A stretch of DNA of 64,000 nt from Sepioteuthis lessoniana (GCA_963585895.1 OY757911.1:93985443-94049442), one strand, 5' to 3'. Numbered from the stretch's first letter, positions 44,970-56,254 are shown. Numbers and translations: made by a program. The notes: generated by a model from the sequence alone, not told the origin.

Positions 44970-45485
44970 TACAGGGTTGTGTGGAGTACCCCTTTATTAC
45001 CATACCTCTTGGTCAGCTGAAGCACCAGTAATGGAGATCAGTGCGGGAGGGAGATTGACCACCCTTTCATTGCCATGCCTCTACGTCTGTGAATGTTAGT
45101 ACTTGTTATGGTCCAATGTATGGCTCAAATATATCTGTTTAAAATTATTCGTATTAAACAAAAATACTTAATGCCATATAAATTTATAAATTGTTTTTAT
45201 TAGGTTTAATTACTTGGCGCAAAAGTTGTTTACAAGGATTATTTCTTGTAGCTTAAAAGATGTGTGCAAAGAAATGAGTACATTTTAAATATTTTTTGAA
45301 ACTATATAATTTTATGGTTCCAAATTTTTTCTGTGCGCAATTTCTTGTATTAGATATGAATACTTAATAAATGATAAAAAACAAACTCTTAAACGATTGT
45401 ACAACGAAGGGAATATAAATATACTATAAAAGTAATCCTTGGCATAAAATAACCGTAGATGGATTGACATATCATTAACATTAAT
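44970..45485 (+). repeat. SINE-A copy, with a local core duplication
   Basis: 'gtgtggagtacccctttattaccatacctc' and, 60 bp later, 'attgaccaccctttcattgccatgcctc' are two versions of the same core segment. It continues with 'gtactt-gttatggtccaatgtatgg', a subtype b/c body, and the tail 'ggcataaaataaccgtagatggattgacatatcattaacattaatc'. Confidence 0.65.
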
Positions 45486-46097
45486 CAATGTCTCTATCTA
45501 CCTGTATCCACATCACCCAAATATATGTAGACAATTGCCGCGTAAAAATACAAAACAAAAGGGTACGAGCCATAGACTCATATGCATATCCATTGGGTAT
45601 CGCAACATAATCGCAGATATATTATAATTTGAGTTAGTCAAGGTAAACTTTCAATGGTTTTTTAAAAAAAAAATCAAATCAATAGACGCCACTTTTATAG
45701 AAGAGTAGATGTAGTATCCTGACTGAACTGTTAGATCCTAGCCGTTAACATGTGGGTTTTTTCGCCCAGCATTAGGGTAAGCGCGCCGTTGACCCAACGT
45801 TATGTTCATCCAGCTTATTTCACACCCACCATGCTGTTTCCCATGGCTTCCAACATTTTACTTGTGGGTATAAATTTAAAAAAAATCCCTCTATACTTAA
45901 ACTTATTTTCCTCTTCTCTTATTTCACACTCGACCTCATGTGATTTGTTCCCCGGTTACAAATGGAATTACTTAGTTATTTCAAACTTGGCCTATAATAC
46001 AAGACTCGATTCATGTCTGGTCAACATCTGGGATAGTAAAAAAACAGATTACTAGTTTAGTGAACGGTGAAATGAGTGATAATAATATTTTTTTTCA
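45486..46097. other. spacer, nothing recognised
   Basis: The 101-codon plus frame at 45750-46055 has no domain I recognise and lies in ordinary AT-rich sequence. Confidence 0.4.
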
Positions 46098-46530
46098 AAT
46101 CTTGGACATCACATTCTTTTGTTTGGTGATTTCTGCTGTCATCTGTGGACAGTTAAATATTTCGATTCATAGTGATTTTCCATCTTCCTTCCCTTTTTTT
46201 ATAGTTTAAATAGATACAGCTTCATATCGCTTCATCACACCCATTTTGTGTCTATGCTAAGTTTGCTCGATTTACATCATTTTCTTGCTTTATATTAACA
46301 GTGTATTTGTCTGTAAATTCATTGTCTGAAAATCACAGATTAGAGTAACAAAAGGAAAACACGATTTTTCTAAAGGCAAAGACGAAATTATGAATTCAGT
46401 ACATATTTTATCAAAGTCCTGGTCATCATATTTCGTTGTATTTCTTTTGTTTTTGTTTTCCTGCTGTTATCTGTTGGTTGTGGAAACCGTTTCGCTATGA
46501 TTCACCCTGAAAATCGTCACGTGTCTTCGA
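46098..46530. repeat. possible diverged direct duplication
   Basis: Segments at about 46098-46190 (aatcttggacatcacattc, ctgctgtcatctgt) and 46412-46495 (agtcctggtcatcatattt, ctgctgttatctgt) share ordered words about 310 bp apart. Weak. Confidence 0.3.
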
Positions 46531-46559
46531 TTTTTTTTTCGATCGTGTCAATTCAATAT

Positions 46560-46948
46560 GGATGCACCAAATGGATGCTGACAAGAGTATAGAGAAAAAA
46601 GCTTGATGGGACTTGCACAAGACTACGAGCTATAATAGACAAATGCTGGAAGCAACATCTCGCAAAACAGCGGCTGAATGGCTACCTACTCCCCTCTTTA
46701 AAACAAACCAAATAAAACGGACAACACCGGCGGGACACTGAGGGAAAGGTAAGGCCGGACTCATAAGTGACGTTCTATTATGGACCCCATCACCCGGACG
46801 TGCAAATCTTAGACGTCAAACCAGAACTAATCTACAACAGCTGTACGGACACAGAATGTTGTGGAGAAGATCTACTGGTAGCGAGGGATCATAGAAACGA
46901 ATGGCAAAATGGTCAGGGAAAGCCGTGCTAGCAACAAAATATGATGAT
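46560..46948 (+). pseudogene. decayed RTE-type LINE 3' fragment
   Basis: The translation, across stops and frameshifts, follows the RTE C-terminal region: AGLISDVLLWTPSPGRA, QTRTNLQQLYGH and, in another frame, TDTECCGEDLLVARDHRNEWQ. The equivalents in the intact frame at 11072 are ELISDVLQWTPT, RTYIQQL and DTGCNPEDLPEAMNDREKW. It ends at 'caaaatatgatgatctatata', a remnant of the ATG tail. It is a more diverged lineage than the other two RTE fragments. Confidence 0.8.
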
Positions 46949-47324
46949 CTATATAATGAATGTTAAAATATATTTTGAATGTTTGATATATAGCAACGCC
47001 AAAATAGATTGTTCCAAGATAACGCAATGCTTGGCAACGGACCATAACTCTTTTTCCTGGCTAAGTAATTTTTTTTGTCCTAGATTATATCAATCTTATA
47101 CAACCTTTATCAAATTGTTCATTGTCTTTTTTAATATTGTTGATTTTTTATTCATGTTACTGGCTTTAAAAATTCTTCAGTTTACATTCATAAGCCTAGT
47201 CGGGATGTTCCCTTCCAAAAAAACTTTGATTTAATTGTGGTCACATTTTTGAATCAATAAACGGGATGATAACATCAGGACGCTGAACGGTAATCGTGAT
47301 CTCAGCTGGAAAGACAAAATGTTA
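46949..47324. other. spacer, nothing recognised
   Basis: AT-rich, the open frame here is low-complexity without motif. Confidence 0.4.
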
Positions 47325-47739
47325 ATGGCTGAGAGGTTTGGTTTTGTTCTATGGTACATCAACCTTTGTATGTTATTCATGCCAAATCCACTTTTAAACA
47401 TATAAACCGTTCTATTTCAAACAATCAAGTATAGCATAAGTACATATTTTAAATGTCAAAAACAGTTCTATTTCAAATATTTCAGTTTAGTATGAGTACA
47501 CATTTTATTTCTATTTGGCCCATAGATAGGACCATATCAAGAACTTTAACTCCGCGTCAGAGTGGACATGGGAGTGATGGCAATAAAGTGATACTCAGCA
47601 TTCCCAAAGCTCCAGCATTGCTGGAGCCTCAGTATCAAGTTGTTTAGTGTCATATCAGGACACTCGTCTTACCCCCTATGCAGAGATGCAGTCGGTGTAT
47701 TCTAGAGCCTCAGCTAACTGGGCTATTTATGGCAGAGAG
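47325..47739 (-). repeat. SINE-A copy, complete, with target duplication
   Basis: ATGGCTGAGAG at 47325-47335 and ATGGCAGAGAG at 47729-47739 are an 11-bp target duplication with one mismatch; the SINE is 47336-47728. Head, core, two body units and the hairpin tail (atggtacatcaacctttgtatgttattcatgcc on plus) are all present. Confidence 0.9.
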
Positions 47740-48555
47740 ATTGTAGCCATTCATTCTTAAAGACACTCACCAAAGCCCATGATTTCACAATCGGATATAA
47801 AAAAATATATACGTGTATGAAAATAATGGCCTGTAACATATAAGCATAACAATAACAGTTCATACATATGGGTTTATTCCTCCTAATGGAATGTCAACAC
47901 GTCGAGGGTTATGCTTTTCAAGAAATCGGGTAAATGCGTTTATTGTACATTTTTGTAGTTTCTCGATTTTTTTTTTCATTCGGTTTTATGGAATCAAATA
48001 AATTGCACAGAGGAATACTTGAAATCATACGATAATCACATGCTAATAATGTTATGGTTTCAAAAAATCATTATTGTTTAAAAACAGATACAATTTTTCA
48101 TACTGTAATTTGGCTTTAAGTAAATAGTAATAAATTTTATTAAACCCTTATAGCATCAAGTAACAAATCTTAATACAAAGACTTTAGAGTAACATGGCAT
48201 CAAGTATTCCAATAGTTTGACAACATTTAAACAATTCTATTTGACTTAGAGATAGTGTACCGTTTCAGTACTAATGAGACTTTCGGCCCCGTTGTGATCC
48301 CGAAAAAAAACTTTATTAAACTTCCAAAAAGTTTATTTTACTACTAGGTTGAAATTAGTTGATGGGAGAAAGAAAGACAGAATCGTAACTAAGACAACCG
48401 CATCAGCCAAAGATAAGCAACATATGTTGGAGAGATAAATAAGAGATTCAGACATTGAATTTTTTCTGGTTCTAACATGCTTGTCAACTGGATACCCGCC
48501 ACTGCTTTTAGAGTGCCCCCTTAATTGGAGCTCGTAAACGTTCGTCTCAAATCTC
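47740..48555. other. spacer with a possible old SINE-A body
   Basis: About 48030-48250 holds recurring words (ggtttcaa, catcaagtattcc, acatttaaacaattctattt) that suggest a decayed minus-strand SINE-A subtype-b body. The rest is unmatched. Confidence 0.35.
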
Positions 48556-48812
48556 CCCAGTGGGTAGATTGTTCGCCAATGGCCCAGGAGACCTTGGTTC
48601 AATCCAAGTTCGCGTCATACCAAATACTCTAAAAATGGTACTTGATACCGCTTTGCTTAACACTCAGCAATATAAGGTAGTATCAAGGGTAAAGTGGAGC
48701 AATCCAGGGAAAAGAGTAGCGGCCTCGCCATACACCTCGGTGTAGTAGCAATTGAAAAGGGAGCCTTCTGGTCGCCCTCGACTACGATCGCCAACTTTAC
48801 TTACTTACTTTT
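48556..48812 (+). repeat. SINE-B copy, complete
   Basis: tRNA-like head with B box GGTTCAATCC, canonical body and 'tcgccaactttacttacttac' end. It is the second-best-preserved SINE-B. Confidence 0.9.
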
Positions 48813-49176
48813 ACATCTTCTTGTTCAACTGTAGGTCTTTACCTTTTCATCTCTTGCCCTCAACTCCCCGAAAGAAGCATCCGCTTCCGCAGACTCCGAA
48901 CATGCACACAAGATTTCGAACCCCCATTATTTTTTTCTAGTCATTTTTAATTACCACGAGTGTTTTATCCTGCCTGTTCAGATACTCCCTGCTTTATTTA
49001 ATCAATTTAAATTTTCTGGGTCGTTCAATTACGTTACAATAGGACACTAAAAGGTTTTACCACTACGGGCAGAGTAGATCTGGTTGTTATATCAACAAAA
49101 AAGTTACCTCACTTTCCTAGGCTCTAGAACTGGATCCATCACAGGATACGCCATATTTTGGGGGATTAGGGGTTTG
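48813..49176. other. spacer, nothing recognised
   Basis: Moderately pyrimidine-rich sequence between two SINE-B copies; no match. Confidence 0.4.
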
Positions 49177-49464
49177 TACCTCTTGGTAATACCGGACATT
49201 GGCCTAGTGGTTAGAGTGTTCGCCAATGGCCCAGGAGACCTGAGGTTCAATCCCAGGTCGAGTCATACCAAAGACTCAAAAATGGTACTTGATGCCTCCT
49301 TGCTTAACACTCAGCATTGTAAGGTACGGATCAAGGGTAAAGTAGAGCAATCCAGGGAAGGAGTAGCGCCCTCCCCTACACCTTGGTGTAGTATTTATCG
49401 AAAAGGGAGCCTTCGGGTTACCCTCGACTATGGTCGCCAACTTTACTTACTTACCTCTCGGTAA
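49177..49464 (+). repeat. SINE-B copy, complete, with target duplication
   Basis: TACCTCTTGGTAA (49177-49189) and TACCTCTCGGTAA (49452-49464) flank the element, so it spans about 49190-49451. A box TAGTGGTTAGA (49205-49215) and B box GGTTCAATCCC (49244-49254) are intact and spaced as in a tRNA gene. This is the best reference copy of SINE-B in the window. The open frame across it is not a gene. Confidence 0.93.
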
Positions 49465-49799
49465 GGAATAAATTCGGTATTCAGTTAGCAATGGGTGGAT
49501 CATCGTAATATTCAACGATGATATCCTGGTGACTGAGTAGTCCATGATTCTGCAACCAAAGGGGTCATATGATTTGCATCACCACTTTGGTTCTTACTGG
49601 GCTAGACCGATCAATCGGAGAGGCCTGATGCGATTGGTCAGCTGGTTATGTCAAGCACTACCACGACAAAAGATTGTCCCGACCATGTTGTTCAAATTGC
49701 TACGGTGGTAAACCAACACCGACCACTTTTATCTTAAAAGTGCTTGAAGGCAGTGGCTGAGAGCCAACTGACTTGAGAGAGCAATATTTGGAACCGATA
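49465..49799. other. GC-richer spacer, not recognised
   Basis: A patch at about 49560-49780 is richer in G and C ('gatcaatcggagaggcctgatgcg', 'tacggtggtaaaccaacaccgacc') but gives no open frame or family match. It may be an unknown repeat. Confidence 0.3.
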
Positions 49800-50005
49800 A
49801 ACTGTTTTTAGACAAATGATTTCTTATAAATTGAAAGTTTGGTGTTAAATGAGAAAACATGAAATCATTTATCTGTGTGCGAACACGAGCTCTGTGATTT
49901 TAGAATAATGCTACCTATAAACTGTTTGCTTACAAATCATATATTCATATTAAGAGGATTAGGCATTAAATAACAGACGAGGGTTGTGTGCCATAAATCA
50001 AAGCA
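49800..50005 (+). repeat. SINE-A body and tail, subtype b
   Basis: 'catgaaatcatttatctgtgtgcgaacac', 'ctgtttgcttacaaatcatatattc' body units, then 'attaggcattaaataacagacgagggttgtgtgccataaatc' tail. Confidence 0.65.
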
Positions 50006-50667
50006 AAATTCAGGAGGTTGGAAATATTTCATCTTATTCTACTTGTATTTACAATTCCATCACTGAAAATGACCACAGAATAGAAGATCTCCGGATGCAT
50101 CCACTAATTTTCTCAGACAAAGAACAGAATTAGGATTCCATTTTATTTGTTGACTGGAAATTATTGAAGTTATTGTCATTCAATTTACTCCTAAATATAG
50201 TTATTCTCGCTTTACGGCTTTATCTCTATCAAGAATCTGATATGAGATGAAAAAAAGTATATTTGGAATGTCACCTGATAGAGATATGAATTAGCAACTG
50301 ATTTGATAAAAAGTAGTTCCGTTGTTAGCATAAAAGGATCTTTAAAAATAATTTCGCATTTTTCTTTGTTATACATACATAAGAAATCTATAAGAACTTA
50401 CGTGAATATGTCCGTAAAAATATATAAGTACAATTGTCGCTGACAACTGATCTATGAATAGAAATTTAGGATATTTGATTAGTTGAGTTCAACGCAGACA
50501 CACAAAAGGCAAAAGTAAAGCACAAAGAAACTAAATCATTGTGTATCGATTATTAGTATTAAACAGGGATAGTCGAATCCATTTAACTGTGTAGTGAATT
50601 AAAGGTGCGATTTAAAGAAAAAGATTGCATTGAAAAGTTGAAAATATATTCATGATCATAATAAAAA
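50006..50667. other. spacer, nothing recognised
   Basis: AT-rich, no match. Confidence 0.4.
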
Positions 50668-50892
50668 GGAGTCCTAATGATGTAATGGCAAAAGTACTGG
50701 ACTGAAACGTGCTAGTGAGTTCAAATTCCAGTTATAACATTACGTTCACTTTCGTAGTAATGCTCTTGACAACGGTATGAAGCCTCTTCCTTGTTATGGG
50801 TTAAATAATAATTATATTTTTCCACGAGGATTGTTTTGGCTTTAATTAAATCAGAAAGGTTTATAATGCCATTGAGCAAAGAAACCACATCT
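50668..50892 (+). repeat. SINE-C copy
   Basis: 'aggagtcctaatgatgtaatggcaaaagtactggactg' is the tRNA-like head, with a B-box-side 'gagttcaaattccag', then 'acgttcactttcgtagtaat', 'ttccttgttatgggttaaataa' and a decayed hairpin tail 'ttggctttaattaaatcagaaaggtttataatgccattgag'. Confidence 0.8.
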
Positions 50893-51622
50893 AAATGTAA
50901 TTAAAATATATAAGTGAATAATATGTCAGAATTAAATACCCCATGAAGAGTTGATACACCTTTTAATTAATCCAAAAAATATATAGAGAAAAGCTGTGAT
51001 TTTGAAATCATCGTCCGAAATTCTTTTCTTAGGGCTTCCACGCGCTGACTATGATCGCCTCAACACATACTACAGAAAAACAAATTACTATCTTTCAAAT
51101 TCGTTTCTTTTATTTACCCTCCTCAGTTTACGAGAAAATTTATTTTTCCCTGTGTGTCATTATCATACGACATTGTTTTTTGTAACTTATTTTAACAGTG
51201 TTTTATCAGCAGCGAGAACATGGCTGAAGCTAAAGGATTTTAAATCTCAAAAACCTTCCCTCAAGACATAAAAATTACAATTGTACAATAAAAAATGCTG
51301 ACCAATAGTTATGGTGTTTAAGTCAAAATTTTATGTTCATTTCGTCCTGATGTCTTTCGTAAAGCCATAAACACATCTCATCGTTACACAGGTATGATTG
51401 AATGTAATAGTTTAGATAAGCTTTTCAAGACTACTGGTAGTGAAAAGGCAACAATGAATTTAAAACGATTAATTTAACCAACATACTTTGGACCAACATG
51501 TCTGTGTAAGGTGCATCAGTCATCATAAACATACTCCACAACGGATTTGAATAACTGTTAAGGATAAATATTCTCGATATTTACTTAAACTAGTTTCGTC
51601 TTCAATACATTCATTTTCTCTG
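50893..51622. other. spacer, nothing recognised
   Basis: The frame at 50996-51271 has no recognisable motif; the rest is AT-rich. Confidence 0.4.
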
Positions 51623-51976
51623 AATCAGATAGTTGGTTGAGTTTTATGGCATATCAGCCATTGTAGGTTATATAATGCCAAATCCATTTTTATACATATA
51701 AACAGTTGTATTTTAAACAATTCAGTTTGACATAAGTACTCAGTTTAGTTCTATTTTACCCATTGATAGGACCATTTCATGTGCTACCACTCTAGGTCTG
51801 TCTGGACATTGAAGCGATGGCAATAAAGGGGTACTCCACATTCTCCAAAGGTCCTGAATTACTGGAGCCTCACCATCAGATTGGTTAGTGTCATAACATC
51901 AGGGAAATCTTACATCTCTGAAGAGATGTAGTCAGTGTATTCGGCAGCCCCAACCGACTGGGCATCTAAATCAGAT
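51623..51976 (-). repeat. SINE-A copy, complete, with short target duplication
   Basis: AATCAGAT at 51623-51630 and 51969-51976 flank a complete minus-strand copy (51631-51968) with head (CCCAGTCGGTTGGGG...CTGACT), core, one body unit and hairpin tail. Confidence 0.9.
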
Positions 51977-52199
51977 TATAAATACCAAAAAATAATTATC
52001 GAAAATTTAGAGTTGACGTTATTGAATCGAAAGAACCTGAGTATCCATTTTCAGGATCGATTTTCCTCCGTCAAAGAATGGAAATTCAACAGTTATAATC
52101 GAAATATCTTTACACGTAACATTATGCATATGTACCAATCAGGTTACTATTAAGTACAGATCTATTAACAGATTTAAATTCTCTTTCAATGTATCAGAT

Positions 52200-52510
52200 T
52201 TATCTATAAATATATTTCTATCTTTTAGTGACTCTCATTTTTCTGTTAATCCATCTCTAGGTTGCTCTGTTCCTATCGATCGATTTCTTTAGTTCTATGT
52301 ATCGAACTATTGCTCTGCTTTCATCGTATTTACTTTCTTTCATATTAATATTTGCCTATCTGTTTGTTTCTCTCTTTCTTTAAATCCTTCACACTCTCTT
52401 TTATATGAAATCCTTTTCTGTTTGTCTCTTTCTATCTATCCAGCTCTTGCTCTTCTTTTATATCTCTCTCCCCCTCTCATTTAAACGTTTTCCACTCTCT
52501 CTCCATATAT
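52200..52510. repeat. pyrimidine-rich low-complexity tract
   Basis: About 300 bp strongly enriched in C and T on the plus strand (many 'tctctctt', 'tttctatctatcc' words) without a fixed period. Confidence 0.7.
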
Positions 52511-53269
52511 TTCCTTAAAGCAATCTGTTTTTGATTTTAATTGCAGAATTTGACAAGTAAACTATTCTGGTGGGATCTGCTCTACGGCTAAAATCCAAGA
52601 AACGAATATATTGATGAAAAAGTAGGTATACATTCTTTTACATAAAAAAAAATAAATAAATAAATTCATATTCTTTACAACTGAATGTAAATTATTTCTG
52701 TTCGACAAAAAAAAAAATGTGTAGATTTTAAAAATTGATCCTCCATAACACATATTTACTCTCTGCTGAGTAAATGTATGTTTGAAATAGAAATTATGTA
52801 TCTTTCCGGAATACCTTTAATTTCTCGAATATATTTGAGGTTGTTGTATCTAGGTTTTATAATAATAGATAAATTAGTAGTGTCATAATTTTTCTCAAAA
52901 TTTTCTGCGCTATTTCAACTGATATCGGCTGGAAGGGGTCTTAGAGTCCTTTTAATCAAGCACGTTATAAATTTCCATTTTGAAAGCTATATTTAAAGCA
53001 ATACGGTCAGCTAAGCCTCTTGACTGAAGAATCATTGACAAAATCAGAAAAAAAGATAGTTCTTAATCAGAAGAGTAAAAGGAAATTGTCAAATGAAGAT
53101 ACTTGAAGCAATAAACAATATTGTTAAGTAAGTGCATGTTATATTCACATGACTTCAAAATGGAACGCGTAATAAAATTGACCAATACACGTTAGCCCTA
53201 GAAAAAAGAATATCTTTGTTTTTAGAGAGCCTTGCGTTTTCTTTGTGTGATGCATTTTTACGACAACCA
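52511..53269. other. spacer, nothing recognised
   Basis: AT-rich, no match. Confidence 0.4.
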
Positions 53270-53420
53270 CTAATTTTATGCTAATTTACCTACGCACACA
53301 TGAACTCTCCCAACTATTAATAGCAGCATGTACTATTCCAGCAGACAGCTTTGACAGTCGGGCGGATTAGTCTCGATGGCAACCCTCTCATTTTGCATAT
53401 GTTGTATTACTATTCTTTGT
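53270..53420. promoter_or_regulatory. possible regulatory patch (binding-site-like cluster)
   Basis: Within about 150 bp are a MEF2-like CTATTAATAG (about 53316), homeodomain-like CTAATTTTATGCTAATTT, two TGACAG/GACAG words and an octamer-like TTTGCATAT. The patch is GC-richer than its flanks. Short motifs arise by chance, so this is only a pointer. Confidence 0.2.
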
Positions 53421-53990
53421 TAATATATTTAACTCATTTCCTTTCTTGTGTCTTTACTTCTGGTCCCTAACAAGGCCACAACACTTAAGATTTCTGTCAT
53501 TGTGATGCTTCATTTTTACCGGAAAGTATTTTCTTGTGAATCCAATTTAATTCTTATTAAATGTCTTATTTTTCAGTATTGAAAAAAAATCACATTTATT
53601 TATTCGTTTATCTTTTAAATTTAAAAAGCTTTTCATTTGTGTTTTGACAAATTTTCCCTCAGTTTGCGAAGATATAGTTATAAATAGTGACAGAGTAATG
53701 AGGCCATAAAATGTAACTTAATTTTACAACAGACATATCAATTATTGCCGATAAACAATCGCCTTTCATTATTCACGGTTCGGTTTAAAATGTTTGTTCA
53801 ATGTTAAATGAATCCTAGCATTATATCCATGTATAACTTTATGATTTTGTTTTCTTGGATCTCCCGTAGAAATAAGTTGTTTTAAAGAATCACGAGGTGC
53901 ATTGTTGAAAACTAATCCAGAAAAATGAAGAATAGCTACGGATGGCAAGAAAGACTGAAACCATTGCAGTCGGCTTAATTTTTCTTCTAC
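53421..53990. other. spacer; may hold the 5' part of the Tc1-type relic
   Basis: No clear match. Sequence from about 53890 could be decayed transposase but could not be read convincingly. Confidence 0.35.
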
Positions 53991-53994
53991 AAGT

Positions 53995-54530
53995 GATTAA
54001 TCATGATTCTATAATTTCTTCAGTGATCATAGCCCCCGTGTCTGAAGAAAGTCATTTGAATGAGATGGTACTAAATGCGTAGAAAAGCGCAATGTTTTCT
54101 ATAATGGTTTGGATTTACATGTCAGCCACTGGCGTTGTAAATATCTACTTTTTGAAATTATTAATTAATGCTTCTGCCTATCAGGATGTCCTAGATCATT
54201 TCCTTATCCCATACAATGATGACAAGTTTGGTGACAATTGATTCATCTTCCAGTGACACCTTGCCCTACCCAATACAGTGAAATCTATAATAAAAATGTT
54301 GAAGAATAGGATACCTTCTTTTGATTGACCTACAAATAGCCCAGATGAAAATCCAATAGAAAATGTATGCGGTATCCTTAAGAGATTAAGAAAATATTAT
54401 TTTTCCGATCTTTAAGAATCAAATCATGCCATTGCTGAAATGTGGACATCGGTGTCATTAGAGACTTGTCCTGATGTAATCGTTTTTAACCAGAACGAAT
54501 TAAGAATAGTAAATGCAAATCTGATATAAC
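53995..54530 (+). pseudogene. decayed Tc1-type transposase
   Basis: Translation in the frame of 54104 gives Tc1-family landmarks in order: MVWIYMSATGVVN, an INASAYQDVLDHFLIPYN block, DDKFGDN, FIFQ, HLALPNTVKSI, then SPDENPIENVCGILKRLRK and IAEMWTSVSLETC. The IEN Glu corresponds to the third residue of the D,D34E triad; the Asp of the expected QDNAP/HDLAP block is lost. At least five stops interrupt the frame and no terminal repeats were found. In life such enzymes cut and paste their own DNA at TA sites. This is an old dead copy, unrelated to the mariner 0.5 kb downstream. Confidence 0.82.
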
Positions 54531-54694
54531 AAATATTAGGTGTAATAATACATTTCATAAAAAGTGTTCACCACTATACTTTTCCTTGATAAAATACTTG
54601 GTTTTTGGATTTTGTTATTGGATATGACAATGTTGTCATTGATATACGACTAAATAATTTTCATTCATGGATTTCATATACTGTTAAGAGCCAA
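54531..54694. other. spacer, nothing recognised
   Basis: AT-rich junction between the Tc1 relic and the next SINE-A. Confidence 0.35.
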
Positions 54695-54970
54695 CACATT
54701 CAACTGTAGCTGTAGAATGCACTGACAGCCTCTCGGTAGTGGGGTAACACCTCCAAAACGTGAGTCCTGGATATGATATTAATCCATCTGATGGCAAGGC
54801 TCAAGCTTTGGAGATCTGAGGAATGCAGAGTCCTCTTCATTGCCATTGCTCCCTCCTCCACTCTGACCCGTAGAGGTAGCATCTGATATAATTTTATCTA
54901 TCAGTCAAATAAAGCTGTTTAAAATTTAAAATAAGTGTTTGACATTTAAACTGAGTGCTAACAAATAACT
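54695..54970 (+). repeat. SINE-A 5' part, split by mariner
   Basis: 'aactgtagctgtagaatgcactgaca', 'gatatgatattaatccatctgatgg', 'cattgccattgctccctcc', 'actctgacccgtagaggtagca' follow the head and core. The body starts (ttgacatttaaactgagtg) and is cut by the mariner terminus CTTACGAGGTGCC at 54972. Confidence 0.85.
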
Positions 54971-56253
54971 TACGAGGTGCCTTCAATAAGTTTCCAGACT
55001 TTGTTTCGTATGGGCACTTATATTGAAAGTACACGCATGAAACTCTAGACCCCTTCGAAGTAATCTCCTCCAGCTGCAATGCACTTGTACCGTTCCAACA
55101 ACTTCTGGAAGGCCCCATGAAAGTTCTCTTGTGTGAGCGTGTTAATGACCTTCGTCACAACCTCTTTCATCTCCTCAATTGTCTCATAACGATAGCCTCT
55201 GAGCTTAGGGAATAATCAAAAGTCACAGGGAGCAAGGTCTGGACTATAGAGAGGGTGAGCAACTGTCTTAATGCCCATCTTGGTCAAATAGTCTGTGCCA
55301 AGGATGGAGTTGTGGACTGATGCATTTTCCTGGTGGAAATGACACTGAACCGATTTGAAGAGGTCTAGCCTCTTTCGACGGAATCTCTTCCTGAACTCCC
55401 TTAAAACCTCAACATAGTATTCCTTGTTGACTGTCTGTCCAGTTGGAACCCAGTGCATATAGATCATGCCAGTGCTGTCAAAATAAGAGATAATCAAAAG
55501 TTTGTGGGTGGATTTTCTATGTCTTGTTTTCTTTGGTCTGGGAGAGCCAGCATGTTTCCACTGGGAACTCTGCCTCTTGGTCTCTGGGTCATAGCAGTAG
55601 ATCTAGATTTCATCGCAGGTAACCAGAGCGTCAAGAACTGCGGGATCTGAATTGATCAGCTCGACCATCTCCATGTTGTTATGATAACGTCTTTCTTTCC
55701 GATCTTCTCTGAGCACCCTTGGAACAAACATCGTGCAAGTCTTCCGCATCTTCAGTTCCTCGCGAATAACTGTGTGTACAGTTCCCACACTGACATCAAA
55801 CTGTGCACTTATTGTCTCTATAGACAAAAGACGGTCCTTATCCATGAAATTCTTTATTTGGTCAATCAATTCTGGTGTTCTGACTTCCTTACTCCTCCCA
55901 TACCTCTCATCATCCCTCACAGACTCCCTGTCTTCCTTGAATTTCTTATGCCACAACTGCTGCCTTATCCATGCAAGATGGTCCAAAAGCAGTCTGAAGC
56001 ATTTGGTACGTTTCAGTGGCTTTTTCCAAGTTTAAAACAATTGTATTGCATATCGTTCTTCTAAAGTGTTCTCTCGTCCAGATTGCATTTTTGAAATTCA
56101 CCAGCTTTGACAATCAGGCTTTAGTAGGGTGTATTTCAATTCCTACTGTAGCTGTTTATTTGAACCTGAAATCACAAAAATTGGTCAGTCATCTCATAAG
56201 ATGTATCGCAATAGCATACTGAATTTTCAAGAGTCTACAACAGTTGAAAACTT
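54971..56253 (-). mobile_element. mariner-type DNA transposon, near full length, inactive
   Basis: About 1.24-1.28 kb, the usual mariner size. The plus-strand left end is CTTACGAGGTGCCTTCAATA; the right end has a decayed inverted partner (reverse complement CTTATGAGATGACTGACC at about 56191-56208). About 45 further bp beyond it are also shared with the copy at 13328, so the true outer boundary at that side is uncertain. It is inserted in the body of a SINE-A. Confidence 0.9.
55045..56088 (-). pseudogene. mariner transposase pseudogene
   Basis: A D,D34D transposase of the Tc1/mariner superfamily. From the N terminus: decayed start (ATG at 56088), HTH region with a frameshift where about 5 bases are missing near VFEWHK, then an open stretch RESVRDDERYGRSKEVRTPE, DVSVGTVH, VLREDRKE, the first catalytic Asp in VTCDE. 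TGG to TAG at 55603-55605 and TGG to TGA at 55216-55218 are nonsense changes of conserved Trp codons. The second catalytic position is Glu (HQEN, codon at 55327-55329) where the other copy has Asp. YSPDLAPCD carries the third Asp with 34 residues between. The C-terminal CIAAGGDYFEG is present. The element is dead by at least four independent lesions. Confidence 0.92.
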
Positions 56254-56254
56254 T

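Noticed and set aside
49200..49260. tRNA-like sequence with intact A and B boxes
   Set aside because: It is the head of a SINE with the family body and target duplications, not a functional tRNA gene; no full cloverleaf acceptor stem was seen.
49084..49464. 126-codon plus-strand frame
   Set aside because: It runs through a complete tRNA-derived SINE-B and has no independent support.
55681..56064. Plus-strand frames across the mariner
   Set aside because: They are antisense to the transposase, whose minus-strand translation contains the family motifs.
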